Assembly (NCBI GenBank): GCA_001604385.1
Contig: LVBK01000018.1
Location: 62,001-126,000, forward strand
Direction of reading: 5' to 3'
From: Spirochaetales bacterium Spiro_09
Lineage (GTDB): Bacteria > Spirochaetota > Spirochaetia > Treponematales > Treponemataceae
DNA length: 64,000 nucleotides
The stretch's first letter is position 1; every line of letters begins with the position of its first letter. Below are positions 37,868 through 47,202 of this stretch, in pieces. The position numbers and the translations under genes are program-made. The notes beneath the pieces are model-generated. The model ran no database searches. It saw nothing but the letters and a program-made list of their open reading frames with translations, and was not told the origin of the DNA.

Positions 37868-37914
37868 TATCAATGTCTTTCATTTATCCGCGCCATGTGT
37901 TATTTATTAGTTGT

Positions 37915-40227
37915 ATGTCGAAACAATTAACGCAAACACAGCTTGCCCGCGCCATGAAGATTTCGGTGTTTTCCGGAGCCGCTTCGGTAATTTGGCAGCT
38001 TGTCTGTTCCATTCAGCCTCTTTTCAATGTATTCTTCCAGAATTATCTGGGTGCTAGTGCCGGCCAGCTCGGGTTATTGGTAACAATCATCCAGGTATCG
38101 GCCGTGTTCCAGATTGCGGGTATTTTTTTGTACGGAAAAATCGGCCGACAAAAGCCAATTTTCATTATCGGTCACATCATTCACCGCGGACTGACCGCGA
38201 TTATCGCGTTTGTAGCCTTTTATGTCGCACGCGGCGGATCATCCCAGCGCGGCATCGTCATCATTATCATTGCCATGGGTTTTTCCTGGATTTTCGCGAA
38301 TGCATCAAGCGCCTGCTGGTTTGGCTGGATAGCGGATCTTTTCCCGGAGTCAATGCGCGGCACGTTCTTTATGAAACGGTCGTCAGTTATCCAGATTGTC
38401 AATATCGCCTGGTTTTTTGTCGCAAGTACCATGCTCGACATTTTTCCGAAAGAGTCGGCGCTAACCGTCTTCGGTGTAATTATCTCCGTCGGCGCGGTTG
38501 CGGGACTTCTTGATATAGTAAGCCAGATTGTTACGCCCGAGCTGACACCGGATCAAAAACCGGCCTTCGATATGGATACACTTCTTGAACCCCTGAAAAA
38601 CCGGGATTTCGTGAAGTATGCGGTTGCAGTAGGTCTCGCCATTTTTTCCATGAACATGGTAGGCCCCTTTCAGGCCCCCTATGTCGTCGATCCCGATCGC
38701 ATTGGCGCTCCGAATACCTGGCTCGGCATCATGAGCATGATGACGCAGTTTATCTGGGTACTGGTTGCGCCCTTTTGGGGAACAATCATGGACCGGTGGG
38801 GCCGAAAACCCGTGGTCATTTCGGGAACCCTCTTTGTACTTGGGTGGAGCGGCTACCTTCTGTTGAACGGCAGTAATTATGTCATACTGCTGCCCCTCAT
38901 CGCGGTATCGACCGGTGTACTCGCTCCGGCTTTCTGGGAGGGAACAAACCAGATGATGTTGTCGCTCGCGCCGGAGAAGAACCGCATATCGTATATCGCC
39001 TGGTATCTTGCACTGGTCGGTCTGGTATCCGCACCGGGTTCTCTCGCAGGTGGCCTTTTAAACGACGCGCTCGCGGATTTGTCCATTCAGGCAGGGCCGC
39101 TCCATTTCGGGAATTTTCACGTAGTACAGCTCATCTCTATTGTGCTTTGTGTGCTCTGCGCGTTTTTAATCGCGCGGGTCAGAGAAGGATCCGAAAAACC
39201 CTTCGGTTTTGTGCTCGGTCAAATTACGAATCCGCTCATTATCAGAACATTCCAGAATCTCGATTCACTCGGCCGTTCTGATTCTCCGCGTGCCAAATCC
39301 GATATTTTACGCTCTTTTGGCGGCAAGAGCGCGGAGCTGGCGCTTGCGGACATCATTGAAAAACTTGATGATCCCGACAGTACGGTCCAGGAAGAGGCAG
39401 CCCGTGCCCTGGGCCGAATCCCGTCAAGCCAGGCTGTCGAGGCACTGATGCTCCGCCTTCTGGACCAGAATTCGGGTATTCGCATCCAGGCTGCCCGCTC
39501 GCTGGGACACCTTGGAGATCGCCGTGCGGTAGGAGCCCTGGTCGGATGCCTGTGGGAACCGAACGAGGAATTGCAGCGGGCCTGCATTGAGGCCCTGGCA
39601 GATATCGGGGACGAGCAGTCCATACATCAGGTTATGCAGTTTCTGCGTGAAAGCCAAACCGACCGGATGAAGGAGATAAGTTCGACAGCCGCGGCCCGTC
39701 TGGGCATTTTCGAGGCGGCGCGCGACATTTTTCCGAATTTGTTGATCACCACCAATAAAACAGCGCGCCACCGCTATGCGATAGCGCTTGCCAATTTGCT
39801 TGGACGGCCGGACGGGTTCTACCAGTATGTGAGCGGCGCGCCAACGGTCCTGCAAAGCCGACAGAAAAAACTGATAGCGGCCTTTTCAGCCAACATGCAA
39901 TTGGTATACGCCCGGCAGCATAAAAAGCTCAGGCTGAAATCCGATGTAATCGACGAGATCAGAAAGGCAATCGAGGAAGACCGTAACCGTGACGCCCTGC
40001 GCGAAATGACCGTGTTTGTAACCCGGTTATTTTCCGACCTCTTCGGAGAGAACGTGCAGCGCGAAGTTCTGTGCCGCATTGATCAGAAGCTGGGTATGTT
40101 TGCCTGGATGATTGAAGAATCAAAAACATATCTGACACGGGAAATCCGGGAGGAAGATTCACACGCATTCGAGGACACAGCCCGTTTGATCGTGCTCCTT
40201 TCAGCCTATATACTGTCGGAATACTAA
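37915..40227 (+). CDS. MFS transporter fused to HEAT-repeat domain
   Basis: The product is about 770 residues. The N-terminal ~430 residues hold about 12 membrane helices of major-facilitator type, with a WGTIMDRWGRKPVV loop and PFQAPYVV. After YARVREG-like residues a soluble domain begins, with at least three HEAT/PBS-lyase-type repeats near 470-580 (DPDSTVQEEAARALGRIPSSQAVEAL, NSGIRIQAARSLGHLGDRRAVGAL), then more helices. The fusion of a permease and a helical scaffold is unusual and suggests a regulated transporter or a membrane-tethered scaffold. The start is unclear: the frame is open from ATG 37825 but contains the repeat end; ATG 37915 (MSKQLTQTQ) gives a normal MFS start. No strong Shine-Dalgarno at either. 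Confidence 0.8.
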   Translation: MSKQLTQTQLARAMKISVFSGAASVIWQLVCSIQPLFNVFFQNYLGASAGQLGLLVTIIQVSAVFQIAGIFLYGKIGRQKPIFIIGHIIHRGLTAIIAFVAFYVARGGSSQRGIVIIIIAMGFSWIFANASSACWFGWIADLFPESMRGTFFMKRSSVIQIVNIAWFFVASTMLDIFPKESALTVFGVIISVGAVAGLLDIVSQIVTPELTPDQKPAFDMDTLLEPLKNRDFVKYAVAVGLAIFSMNMVGPFQAPYVVDPDRIGAPNTWLGIMSMMTQFIWVLVAPFWGTIMDRWGRKPVVISGTLFVLGWSGYLLLNGSNYVILLPLIAVSTGVLAPAFWEGTNQMMLSLAPEKNRISYIAWYLALVGLVSAPGSLAGGLLNDALADLSIQAGPLHFGNFHVVQLISIVLCVLCAFLIARVREGSEKPFGFVLGQITNPLIIRTFQNLDSLGRSDSPRAKSDILRSFGGKSAELALADIIEKLDDPDSTVQEEAARALGRIPSSQAVEALMLRLLDQNSGIRIQAARSLGHLGDRRAVGALVGCLWEPNEELQRACIEALADIGDEQSIHQVMQFLRESQTDRMKEISSTAAARLGIFEAARDIFPNLLITTNKTARHRYAIALANLLGRPDGFYQYVSGAPTVLQSRQKKLIAAFSANMQLVYARQHKKLRLKSDVIDEIRKAIEEDRNRDALREMTVFVTRLFSDLFGENVQREVLCRIDQKLGMFAWMIEESKTYLTREIREEDSHAFEDTARLIVLLSAYILSEY

Positions 40228-40270
40228 CCCCTCTGGCGGTTTGTGCTGCTTCATGTACCGCCCCTCTGTG

Positions 40271-40279
40271 TGCTATACT
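40271..40279 (+). promoter_or_regulatory. Extended -10 element for the esterase gene
   Basis: TGCTATACT is an extended -10 box ending 11 bases before the ATG at 40291, with only a weak -35. The predicted leader would be about 5 bases. Confidence 0.35.
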
Positions 40280-40290
40280 TCCTGACACGT

Positions 40291-41190
40291 ATGAGTATGA
40301 CAGACGCGCAAGCCCTCCGAAGGGCAGTCAAAACCTATAAAAAGACGGTATACACACCCAAGGTACCGGTCAAAACGCTGCGGGCGCACATTGACGAGGT
40401 GCACCGGGTAACCCGTATTCCCAACAACGTGGACGTTCACGAAGAAAATCTTGATTCGGTGGTTTCGGATATTCTGGTACCCGAGTTTGCCATCGGACAA
40501 AAAACCATGCTCTATGCCCACGGGGGAGGATTCATTGCGGGTTCAAGAAAATCGTACCGCAATCTGTGCGCCTCTCTTTCCCATGAGTGCGCGAGCCGGC
40601 TGGTACTTCCGGAATACCGCCTTGCGCCCGAATATCCCTTCCCCACCGCACTTGAGGATCTCTATCGGGTATATACATCCCTTTTGAAGGCAGGAAACGC
40701 GGCGGGAGATATTGTCTTTGCAGGTGACGGTTCGGGTGCCACCCTTGTGCTTGCCCTGGCCCATTATGCGCGTTCCAGAAAGGTGCCAATGCCGTCCGGA
40801 GTCGTGTTACTGTCACCCTGGGTTGATTTGACCTGCACGACTCCGTCCTTTTCCAAAAAGCACTGTGAAGACCCCTTGTATACCCGTGACACCTATATTG
40901 CCCAGGCCCTGTTGTACACCTGGCGCGAAAACCTGACGAACCCGCACGTATCACCCCTCAACGGGGATTTTTCATTCTTTCCGAATACCTATGTTCAATG
41001 CGGTGACCGGGATATTCTGATAGACGACGCCCGCGCGCTGGCCAGCCGTCTTGAACGGGAACACGTTACCTGTCGGCTCGATATTCAGGAGGGAATGTGG
41101 CATCTCTTCCAGGCGGCGGACGCGCTGACTCCCCACGCACACCGGGCAGTTCAGCGAATTGGAGCATGGGTGCGCGGAGGCATGCAGTGA
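40291..41190 (+). CDS. HSL-family alpha/beta-hydrolase (esterase)
   Basis: The 299-residue protein is of the hormone-sensitive-lipase class: oxyanion-hole motif YAHGGGFIAGSR, nucleophile elbow AGDGSGATL (GDGSG in place of the usual GDSAG, Ser retained), acid in CGDRDILIDDA and His in MWHLFQ. Such enzymes cleave short-chain acyl or aryl esters. No signal peptide. ATG at 40291 is chosen from the family alignment position; the upstream in-frame ATG 40243 overlaps the predicted promoter. The stop overlaps the GTG start of the U32 gene (GTGA), so the two are coupled. Confidence 0.82.
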   Translation: MSMTDAQALRRAVKTYKKTVYTPKVPVKTLRAHIDEVHRVTRIPNNVDVHEENLDSVVSDILVPEFAIGQKTMLYAHGGGFIAGSRKSYRNLCASLSHECASRLVLPEYRLAPEYPFPTALEDLYRVYTSLLKAGNAAGDIVFAGDGSGATLVLALAHYARSRKVPMPSGVVLLSPWVDLTCTTPSFSKKHCEDPLYTRDTYIAQALLYTWRENLTNPHVSPLNGDFSFFPNTYVQCGDRDILIDDARALASRLEREHVTCRLDIQEGMWHLFQAADALTPHAHRAVQRIGAWVRGGMQ

Positions 41191-42566
41191 GCGCTCTTGA
41201 GCTGGTCGCCCCGGCAGGTAACTGCGAAAAACTGACCTATGCCTGGGAGTACGGCGCGGACGCGGCCTACATCGGTCTAAAGCGGTTTTCCCTGCGCGTC
41301 AAGGCAGATAATTTTCATGACACCGAATACACAGAAATTCGCACCCTAAAGGATGAATACGAGCAAAAGGGAACGCCGAAACGGCTCTTTTGTGCCCTCA
41401 ATATATCCTTTCATAATGCAGACATTGACCATTTTCTTTCCGAAAAAGACTACTTCGCGGCCTACCCCTTTGACGCCTTTATCATTCAGGACATCGGCAT
41501 GGTTCCCGTTCTACAGCGGGAGTTTCCTCATATTCCCCTGCATTTGAGTACCCAGGCAAATTGCGTCAACCGGGAAGCGGTAAAAATGTATCGCAGTCTC
41601 GGTTTCAAACGAGTAGTACTTGGGAGGGAAACGTCCCTTGCCGAAATTCGGGAGATAAAGGACGCAGTACCCGACATGGAAATTGAATGTTTCGCTCACG
41701 GGGCAATGTGCATTGCATACTCGGGCAGGTGCCTGATGAGCGCATACCTGACCGGACGGAGCGCAAATGGCGGACATTGCTCGCACTCCTGCCGCTGGGA
41801 CTGGCGCCTGCTTGCCGACGAGCTGAAAACCGGAGACCGCGAGTTTTTGGTCGAGGAACGCGCGCGGCCGGGAGAGTTTTTCCCTGTCGTACAAACCGAT
41901 GATTTTACCGCTCTTTTTTCTTCCAAGGATTTATGCATGATTGACCATCTTGCCGACATGAAGGCGGCAGGCGTCGATTCCCTGAAAATCGAGGGTCGCA
42001 TGAAAAGCCTGTACTACACCGCGCTCGTTACCCGCTCCTACCGGAAACGCATTGACGCACTGGAAGGCAGAATTACCGAAGAAACTGCCGCGCCCTTCGT
42101 GGCGGAACTGGACAAGGTAGCCCACCGCGAATTCGCAACCGGATTTTATTTTTCCCGGGATGCTGCAAACGAAACAACCCGGGGGGAAACGGACTCTCCC
42201 TGGATGCTGGCAGGAACGATCGGTAAGGACCTGGGACAATGTGCCGCAGCAGACGCCACGATATTCAACCGGTACGAGTTTGTTTCAATGAACAAGATTA
42301 CCGCTGGCGAAGAGCTTGAATACGTCGGGCCTGACCTGATCGGCATTGCGGACAGGGAGTACGCTCTCATTGACCCAGACACCGGCTCCGCCCGCGAATG
42401 GGTCTGCCACGGGCACCCCTGCATCCTGCAAACACGCCATACCCTGAAAAGCCGCTTTATTGTCCGCGCGCGGGACCCGTCCTGGCAAGAAACAGAATCC
42501 GGCGTGCCACGCCCGCGCGCGGACAGAACGCCGAAACGGTCCGGGAACAATGGGGAGACTGTATGA
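41187..42566 (+). CDS. U32-family protein (TrhP/RlhA-like RNA hydroxylation)
   Basis: The protein is 459 residues. The GTG at 41187 is preferred because GGAGG (41176-41180) lies 6 bases upstream and the stop of the esterase overlaps it; the protein then begins MSALELVAPAGN, the usual N-terminus of the family. The U32 signature is ECFAHGAMCIAYSGRCLMS with Cys residues, followed by NGGHCSHSCRW, consistent with an iron-sulfur cluster. Members once called collagenase-like peptidases are now linked to tRNA or rRNA hydroxylation (TrhP, RlhA), for which prephenate-derived chemistry is reported. Which RNA is modified here is not known. Confidence 0.87.
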   Translation: MSALELVAPAGNCEKLTYAWEYGADAAYIGLKRFSLRVKADNFHDTEYTEIRTLKDEYEQKGTPKRLFCALNISFHNADIDHFLSEKDYFAAYPFDAFIIQDIGMVPVLQREFPHIPLHLSTQANCVNREAVKMYRSLGFKRVVLGRETSLAEIREIKDAVPDMEIECFAHGAMCIAYSGRCLMSAYLTGRSANGGHCSHSCRWDWRLLADELKTGDREFLVEERARPGEFFPVVQTDDFTALFSSKDLCMIDHLADMKAAGVDSLKIEGRMKSLYYTALVTRSYRKRIDALEGRITEETAAPFVAELDKVAHREFATGFYFSRDAANETTRGETDSPWMLAGTIGKDLGQCAAADATIFNRYEFVSMNKITAGEELEYVGPDLIGIADREYALIDPDTGSAREWVCHGHPCILQTRHTLKSRFIVRARDPSWQETESGVPRPRADRTPKRSGNNGETV

Positions 42567-42578
42567 ATGTACCGCAGA

Positions 42579-43256
42579 TTATTCTCCGACGGACCGTGCC
42601 CGGTTCAAATCCACAATTTTCCCGTTTACGGTGAACAGCACCCACTCGCAGATGGTGGTGATATGATCGCCCAGGCGTTCAAGATCCTTGCAAATTGAGA
42701 TATACCGGTATATTTGCCGCATCTCGTTTTCATTGGCGGGCTGCAGCAAAATCAGTTCCCGGATAATGTCTTTCTTCAGGGCGTCAATATGCTCATCCCG
42801 GCCGGCTGTCGCCACCGCAAGTTCCTGGTCATCTTCAATATATGCGGTCAGAGAGTCGCGAATCATGGAAGCCCCGTTCCGTGCCATATCGGCTATACGC
42901 GGGATAAAGCGGGTAAAAAGTGAGGGGTCACCCTTAACCGTCAGCTTGGCAAGGTGTACCCCGTAGTCGCCGATGCGTTCCAGGTTCGCCAGTACCTTGA
43001 TTGAGGTGATGATCTTTCGTAAATCGCGCGCAACAGGCGACTGGAGCAACAGGAGCATGACGCTTTCTTGCTCAAGTGAGACTTGCATCTCATCAATCTT
43101 TATATCGACTTCAATCAACTCCCTGGCAGCGTCACGGTCACACTCGCTGAACGCTCGCGTAACGTCGATCAAGTATTGCTCGACCAGGGTACCCATGTAC
43201 ATAATATTGCGGTAATACGAGGAAAGCTTGTCGTCGAATCGGGTGGCGGTTCCCAT
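42579..43256 (-). CDS. phoU: PhoU phosphate-signalling regulator
   Basis: The 225-residue all-helical protein has two PhoU repeats, each with the acidic metal-binding motif (VLANLERIGDYGVHLAK and ICKDLERLGDHITTICEW). PhoU links the Pst transporter to the PhoR/PhoB kinase pair and limits phosphate uptake. ATG at 43256 follows AGGAGGTG. It lies 16 bases after pstB in the same operon. No phoB or phoR is present in the window. Confidence 0.92.
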   Translation of the reverse strand: MGTATRFDDKLSSYYRNIMYMGTLVEQYLIDVTRAFSECDRDAARELIEVDIKIDEMQVSLEQESVMLLLLQSPVARDLRKIITSIKVLANLERIGDYGVHLAKLTVKGDPSLFTRFIPRIADMARNGASMIRDSLTAYIEDDQELAVATAGRDEHIDALKKDIIRELILLQPANENEMRQIYRYISICKDLERLGDHITTICEWVLFTVNGKIVDLNRARSVGE

Positions 43257-43272
43257 ACGAGCACCTCCTGAA

Positions 43273-44040
43273 TCAGCCAAAGCGGCCGGAAATATACGCT
43301 TCGGTCCGTTCTTCTTTCGGGTTATAGAACACCTGCGCCGTTTCACCGTATTCAACCAGATATCCGCAGCGATCGTCATCGATCATGAAAAAGGCGGTAT
43401 AATCCGAGATTCGCGACGCCTGCTGCATATTATGGGTCACGATGATAAGTGTATAGGTTTCCTTGAGCTTGAAGCACAGTTCCTCGATATAGGAGGTCGA
43501 GATGGGATCGAGGGCGGAAGTCGGCTCGTCCATCAGTATTACCTCGGGCTGGACGGCAAGGGTACGTGCAATGCACAGACGTTGCTGCTGGCCGCCAGAA
43601 AGACCGAGCGCGCTTTTGTGCAGGCGATCCTTTACCTCGTCCCAGAGCGCGGCATCGCGCAAACTTTTTTCCACCAGTTCATCAAGCTCGTGCTTTTTAA
43701 GCACCGCATGATGCAACCGTGGCCCATACGCGATGTTGTCGTATATGCTCATGGGGAAAGGATTGGGTTTCTGGAAAACCATGCCCACCTGGGAGCGAAG
43801 GTCCAGCGGATCATAATCGCGATATATGTCCAAACCCTTGTATAGTACCGTTCCCTCGACCCGCACACCGTCGATGGTGTCATTTATACGGTTAAGGGTG
43901 CGCAGGAAGGTTGATTTTCCACAGCCGGAAGGGCCGATAAACGCGGTAATTGCTTTGTCCCTGATATCCATGCGGATACTTGTCAGCGCATGATGGGTAC
44001 CATACCAAAAGTCCATGTCAATAACGGAGAAAGTGTTCAT
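43273..44040 (-). CDS. pstB: Phosphate ABC transporter ATPase PstB
   Basis: This 255-residue ABC ATPase matches PstB closely: Walker [43 protein letters not shown], signature [16 protein letters not shown] and Walker [15 protein letters not shown]. PstB energises phosphate uptake through PstCA. The gene is first in a two-gene operon with phoU. The permease genes pstC and pstA and the binding protein pstS are not adjacent: the upstream neighbour is accA, 119 bases away. ATG at 44040 ([10 protein letters not shown]) is chosen. Confidence 0.93.
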   Translation of the reverse strand: MNTFSVIDMDFWYGTHHALTSIRMDIRDKAITAFIGPSGCGKSTFLRTLNRINDTIDGVRVEGTVLYKGLDIYRDYDPLDLRSQVGMVFQKPNPFPMSIYDNIAYGPRLHHAVLKKHELDELVEKSLRDAALWDEVKDRLHKSALGLSGGQQQRLCIARTLAVQPEVILMDEPTSALDPISTSYIEELCFKLKETYTLIIVTHNMQQASRISDYTAFFMIDDDRCGYLVEYGETAQVFYNPKEERTEAYISGRFG

Positions 44041-44117
44041 GAAACGAATGATATGCAAACTTTGTTACGGATTGATAAGATTAATATGAGGATTGTGTTA
44101 AAGCAGCGTACGGGGTG

Positions 44118-44146
44118 CCCCGAAGGCCGAAAAGCGGCATTCGGGG
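44118..44146. other. Strong hairpin in the pstB leader region
   Basis: CCCCGAA (44118-44124) pairs with TTCGGGG (44140-44146), and GCCG (44126-44129) with CGGC (44135-44138), around an A-rich loop. No T-run follows on either strand, so it is not a standard terminator. It lies between the accA stop and the pstB start. Confidence 0.45.
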
Positions 44147-44159
44147 ACCGATACGATTG

Positions 44160-45092
44160 TCAGTCAGCGCAATTTTCGCTGAAGTGACCAAATTTGCGGA
44201 TTTTTTGGTTACGGTAGCGGACAAGCACTGACGGGTTTCTGCCCATCAGATCGGCGAGATCCCGAAGGATAACTTCCTTGAGCGCCTGTGCAACGACCAT
44301 GGGATCAGTATGCGCGCCGCCGGAAGGCTCTTTGACCACTCCATTACAAATTTTCATGGAGTAAAGATCCTCACTCGTAATTTTCATCATGCCGACCGCG
44401 TTTTTTGCCTGCGTCGCGTCCTTCAGCAATATTGACGCATAGCCTTCGGGCGAAATGACGGAATATACCGAATTTTCCAGCATATATATTTTGTCGCCAA
44501 CGCCGATACCGAGCGCTCCACCAGAACCACCCTCACCGATAATGATGCAGATGACCGGTGTTTTCAGCTGGCTGAATTCGCGAAGGTTCATGGCTATAGC
44601 CTCTCCGATCCCCCGCTCCTCGGCACCGAGACCGGGATACGCTCCCTGTGTATCAATGAAGGTGATAATGGGGCGATGGAATTTCTCGGCCTGGCGGGCA
44701 AGCCGCAAGGCCTTGCGATAGCCCTCGGGATTCGCCATACCGCCGTTTCGCGCCATGGTTTCCTTCAAATTGCGTCCCTTCTGGTTTCCCAGAACGGTAA
44801 CCGGGATGCCGTCCAGAAAGGCAATACCGCCGATCAGGGCAGGGTCATCGCCGTAGTAGCGGTCTCCATGAAGCTCGATAAAATCGTCGAACATCATGGA
44901 AATGAAATCGAGGGCGCGGGGACGATCGGGATGACGCGCAAGCTCCACCCGCTTCCATGCCTTTGCGGAAGAAGAGGATTCTTCCACCTTGCTTTCAATT
45001 TCGCTAAGCTCGAGGGTAATATCGATGCCCGCTTCGGCAGCAAGCTTTTTCAGCTCGTCAATTTTTGAAAGTACCTTTTTTGACGCAGGCAT
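44160..45092 (-). CDS. accA: Acetyl-CoA carboxylase carboxyltransferase alpha subunit
   Basis: The 310-residue protein is a full-length AccA. It begins with the helical N-terminal region, then has RPRALDFISMMFDDFIELHGDR, GNQKGRNLKETMARNGGMANPEGYRKALRLA, FIDTQGAYPGLGAEERG and IGEGGSGGALGIGVGD, which form the carboxybiotin/acetyl-CoA active site. With AccD it transfers CO2 from biotin on AccB to acetyl-CoA, giving malonyl-CoA. Start ATG overlaps the accD stop as TAATG. It is the last gene of the nine-gene fatty-acid operon. Confidence 0.96.
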   Translation of the reverse strand: MPASKKVLSKIDELKKLAAEAGIDITLELSEIESKVEESSSSAKAWKRVELARHPDRPRALDFISMMFDDFIELHGDRYYGDDPALIGGIAFLDGIPVTVLGNQKGRNLKETMARNGGMANPEGYRKALRLARQAEKFHRPIITFIDTQGAYPGLGAEERGIGEAIAMNLREFSQLKTPVICIIIGEGGSGGALGIGVGDKIYMLENSVYSVISPEGYASILLKDATQAKNAVGMMKITSEDLYSMKICNGVVKEPSGGAHTDPMVVAQALKEVILRDLADLMGRNPSVLVRYRNQKIRKFGHFSENCAD

Positions 45093-45886
45093 TATTTCCC
45101 TCCCTTGCGAAAACCGTGGGCTTTCAGCAGTTTAATGAACAGTTCTCGCTGTTCCTTACGCGGCGCAATGTAATCTACAAAGCCTTTCGCAAGCTGGAAT
45201 TCGGCACGCTGAAAACCTTCCGGCAATTTCTGCTTGATTGTTCCCTCGATGACCCGGGGGCCGGCGAAACCGATAAGGGCTCCCGGCTCGGCGATGTTGA
45301 TGTCTCCGAGCATGGCAAAACTCGCGGTAACGCCGCCAGTGGTCGGGTCACAAAGCACCATGAACAGGGGAAGCCCTGCACGGTCCAGCTCCGCGGCCGC
45401 CGAGGAGGTTTTGGCCATTTGCATGAGGGAAAAAATTCCTTCCTGCATTCGGGCTCCGCCCGAGGTGGCATATATAATGACCGGGCGTTTTTTCTCTACC
45501 CCGAGCATGATTGCGCGGGTAATTTTTTCGCCGACAACCGATCCCATGGAACCGCCCATAAAGCTGAACGACATGAGGGCAAGAACGACGGGAACCTCGT
45601 CAATGGAACAGGTTCCGGTTATGACCGCTTCCGCAAGGCTCGACTTCTTTGCCGCCTCGGTCAGCTTATCCTCATACCCCTCAAGCGCGATAGGATTCAG
45701 GCTCTTCATGTTTCTGCAGGTTTCCTGAAAGCTTCCCGGATCGGCAAGGTATGCTATCCGGTCGAATGGTTCCATACGGTAATGATGTCCGCATGAAGGG
45801 CAGACCATAAGGTTTGCCTTCACGGACTGGGGATCGTAGGTGACCTTGCAGCCGGGGCAGCCGATTGTGTTTGCTTTATCGCTCAC
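45092..45886 (-). CDS. accD: Acetyl-CoA carboxylase carboxyltransferase beta subunit
   Basis: The 264-residue AccD has the N-terminal Cys4 zinc ribbon (CPGCKV and CPSCGHHYR), then LALMSFSFMGGSMGSVVGEKITRA, SGGARMQEGIFSLMQMAKTSA and FAGPRVIEGTIKQKLPEGFQ. It pairs with AccA as the carboxyltransferase. Its start overlaps the accC stop by 4 bases. The separate alpha and beta subunits, biotin carboxylase and BCCP make a complete bacterial-type heteromeric ACC in one operon. Confidence 0.96.
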   Translation of the reverse strand: MSDKANTIGCPGCKVTYDPQSVKANLMVCPSCGHHYRMEPFDRIAYLADPGSFQETCRNMKSLNPIALEGYEDKLTEAAKKSSLAEAVITGTCSIDEVPVVLALMSFSFMGGSMGSVVGEKITRAIMLGVEKKRPVIIYATSGGARMQEGIFSLMQMAKTSSAAAELDRAGLPLFMVLCDPTTGGVTASFAMLGDINIAEPGALIGFAGPRVIEGTIKQKLPEGFQRAEFQLAKGFVDYIAPRKEQRELFIKLLKAHGFRKGGK

Positions 45887-47202
45887 AGTGTAGCCTCCAG
45901 TTGTCCGTAAATGCCCGTACCGAACTGTCCGGAACGGAACATGGCGTGGGAAAGGATTTTTTTCTGGGTGATGATGTTGACGGGAACACCCTCGATCTTC
46001 AATTCGTCAAGCGCGCGAAGCAGTCGGTCGAGCGCCTTGTTCCGGTCAGAGTCGTGAACAATGAGCTTTCCGACCATTGAGTCATAGTGCGGGGATACCG
46101 TCGCGCCGTTATACAGAAAGCTGTCGAAGCGCACGCCGGGACCGCCGGGAACCTCGAGCAGGGTAACCTTGCCCGGGGCAAGCGCGTTGATACGTGCCTC
46201 GATTGACCATCCATTCAAGGTGATATTATCCGGATCAATAGTCCATTTTTCTCCGCAGCACACGAGAATTTGCTCGCGGATAAGGTCGGTGCCTGTCACA
46301 AATTCGCTGACCGGATGCTCGACCTGGATACGGGCGTTTACTTCCATAAAGAAGAATTCGTTCCCTACCGCAAGAAATTCAATCGTTCCCGCGCCGCGGT
46401 ACTTTAAACTCGAAAAAAGATTTCTCGCGCCGGCGCTCATGCGCTCACGCATTTCCTTCGTAACGCCGGGAGACGGACTTTCCTCGATCAGTTTCTGGTG
46501 ATTCTTCTGGACCGAACAGTCCCGCTCGCCCATGATCGCAACGCCGCCCTTGCCGTCGGCAATGACCTGCAGCTCGACGTGGCGCGGATTCTGCAGATAT
46601 TTCTCGATATACACGGTGCCGTCGGCAAAATTTGCCTCGGCTTCACGGGAAGCGATCTTGAGATTCTCCTCAAGGTCCTCGTCCTTCCAGACTATGCGCA
46701 TTCCCTTGCCGCCTCCGCCGGAAGCGGCCTTGATGATAACCGGATACCCGCAGGAACGGGCAACCGGAATAGCTTCTTCCTTTGTCGCGATGGGTCCAGG
46801 AGAGCCCGGCGTAACCGGAAGGCCGTACTTTTCTGCGGTTTCACGGGCGGTTACCTTGTCGCCCAGCAAATCGATAACATCGGGATCCGGTCCGATCCAG
46901 ATCAAGCCGGCCTTGATAACCTCGCGCGCGAAATTCGAATTCTCGGACAGAAAGCCGACGCCGGGATGCACAGCCTCGCAGCCGGTGCGGATGGCGGTGG
47001 TAATGAGGGCAGCGACCGAAAGATAACTTTGGGCAGATTTAGGCGGGCCGATGCATACCGCGATGTCGGCCAGACGAACATGCAGGGCGTCCCGGTCCGC
47101 GGTCGAATACACAGCGACCGTTTCAATTCCCAATTCGCGGCAGGTCCGTATAATACGAACCGCAATTTCACCGCGATTGGCGATCATCAATCGTTTGATC
47201 AT
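45883..47202 (-). CDS. accC: Acetyl-CoA carboxylase biotin carboxylase subunit
   Basis: The 439-residue ATP-grasp enzyme carboxylates the biotin on AccB using bicarbonate and ATP. Motifs are MIANRGEIAVRIIRTCRELG at the N-terminus, ATP-binding KAASGGGGKGMRI, HVELQVIADGKG, ERDCSVQKNHQKLIEESPSPG and the catalytic FMEVNARIQVEHPVSE. Length is normal for AccC. It overlaps accB and accD by 4 bases on either side, so the acc genes are translationally coupled. Confidence 0.97.
   Translation of the reverse strand: MIKRLMIANRGEIAVRIIRTCRELGIETVAVYSTADRDALHVRLADIAVCIGPPKSAQSYLSVAALITTAIRTGCEAVHPGVGFLSENSNFAREVIKAGLIWIGPDPDVIDLLGDKVTARETAEKYGLPVTPGSPGPIATKEEAIPVARSCGYPVIIKAASGGGGKGMRIVWKDEDLEENLKIASREAEANFADGTVYIEKYLQNPRHVELQVIADGKGGVAIMGERDCSVQKNHQKLIEESPSPGVTKEMRERMSAGARNLFSSLKYRGAGTIEFLAVGNEFFFMEVNARIQVEHPVSEFVTGTDLIREQILVCCGEKWTIDPDNITLNGWSIEARINALAPGKVTLLEVPGGPGVRFDSFLYNGATVSPHYDSMVGKLIVHDSDRNKALDRLLRALDELKIEGVPVNIITQKKILSHAMFRSGQFGTGIYGQLEATL

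Noticed and set aside
41187-42566. Calling the U32 protein a collagenase or peptidase
   Set aside because: The family name is historical; Cys-rich signature and current knowledge favour RNA hydroxylation.
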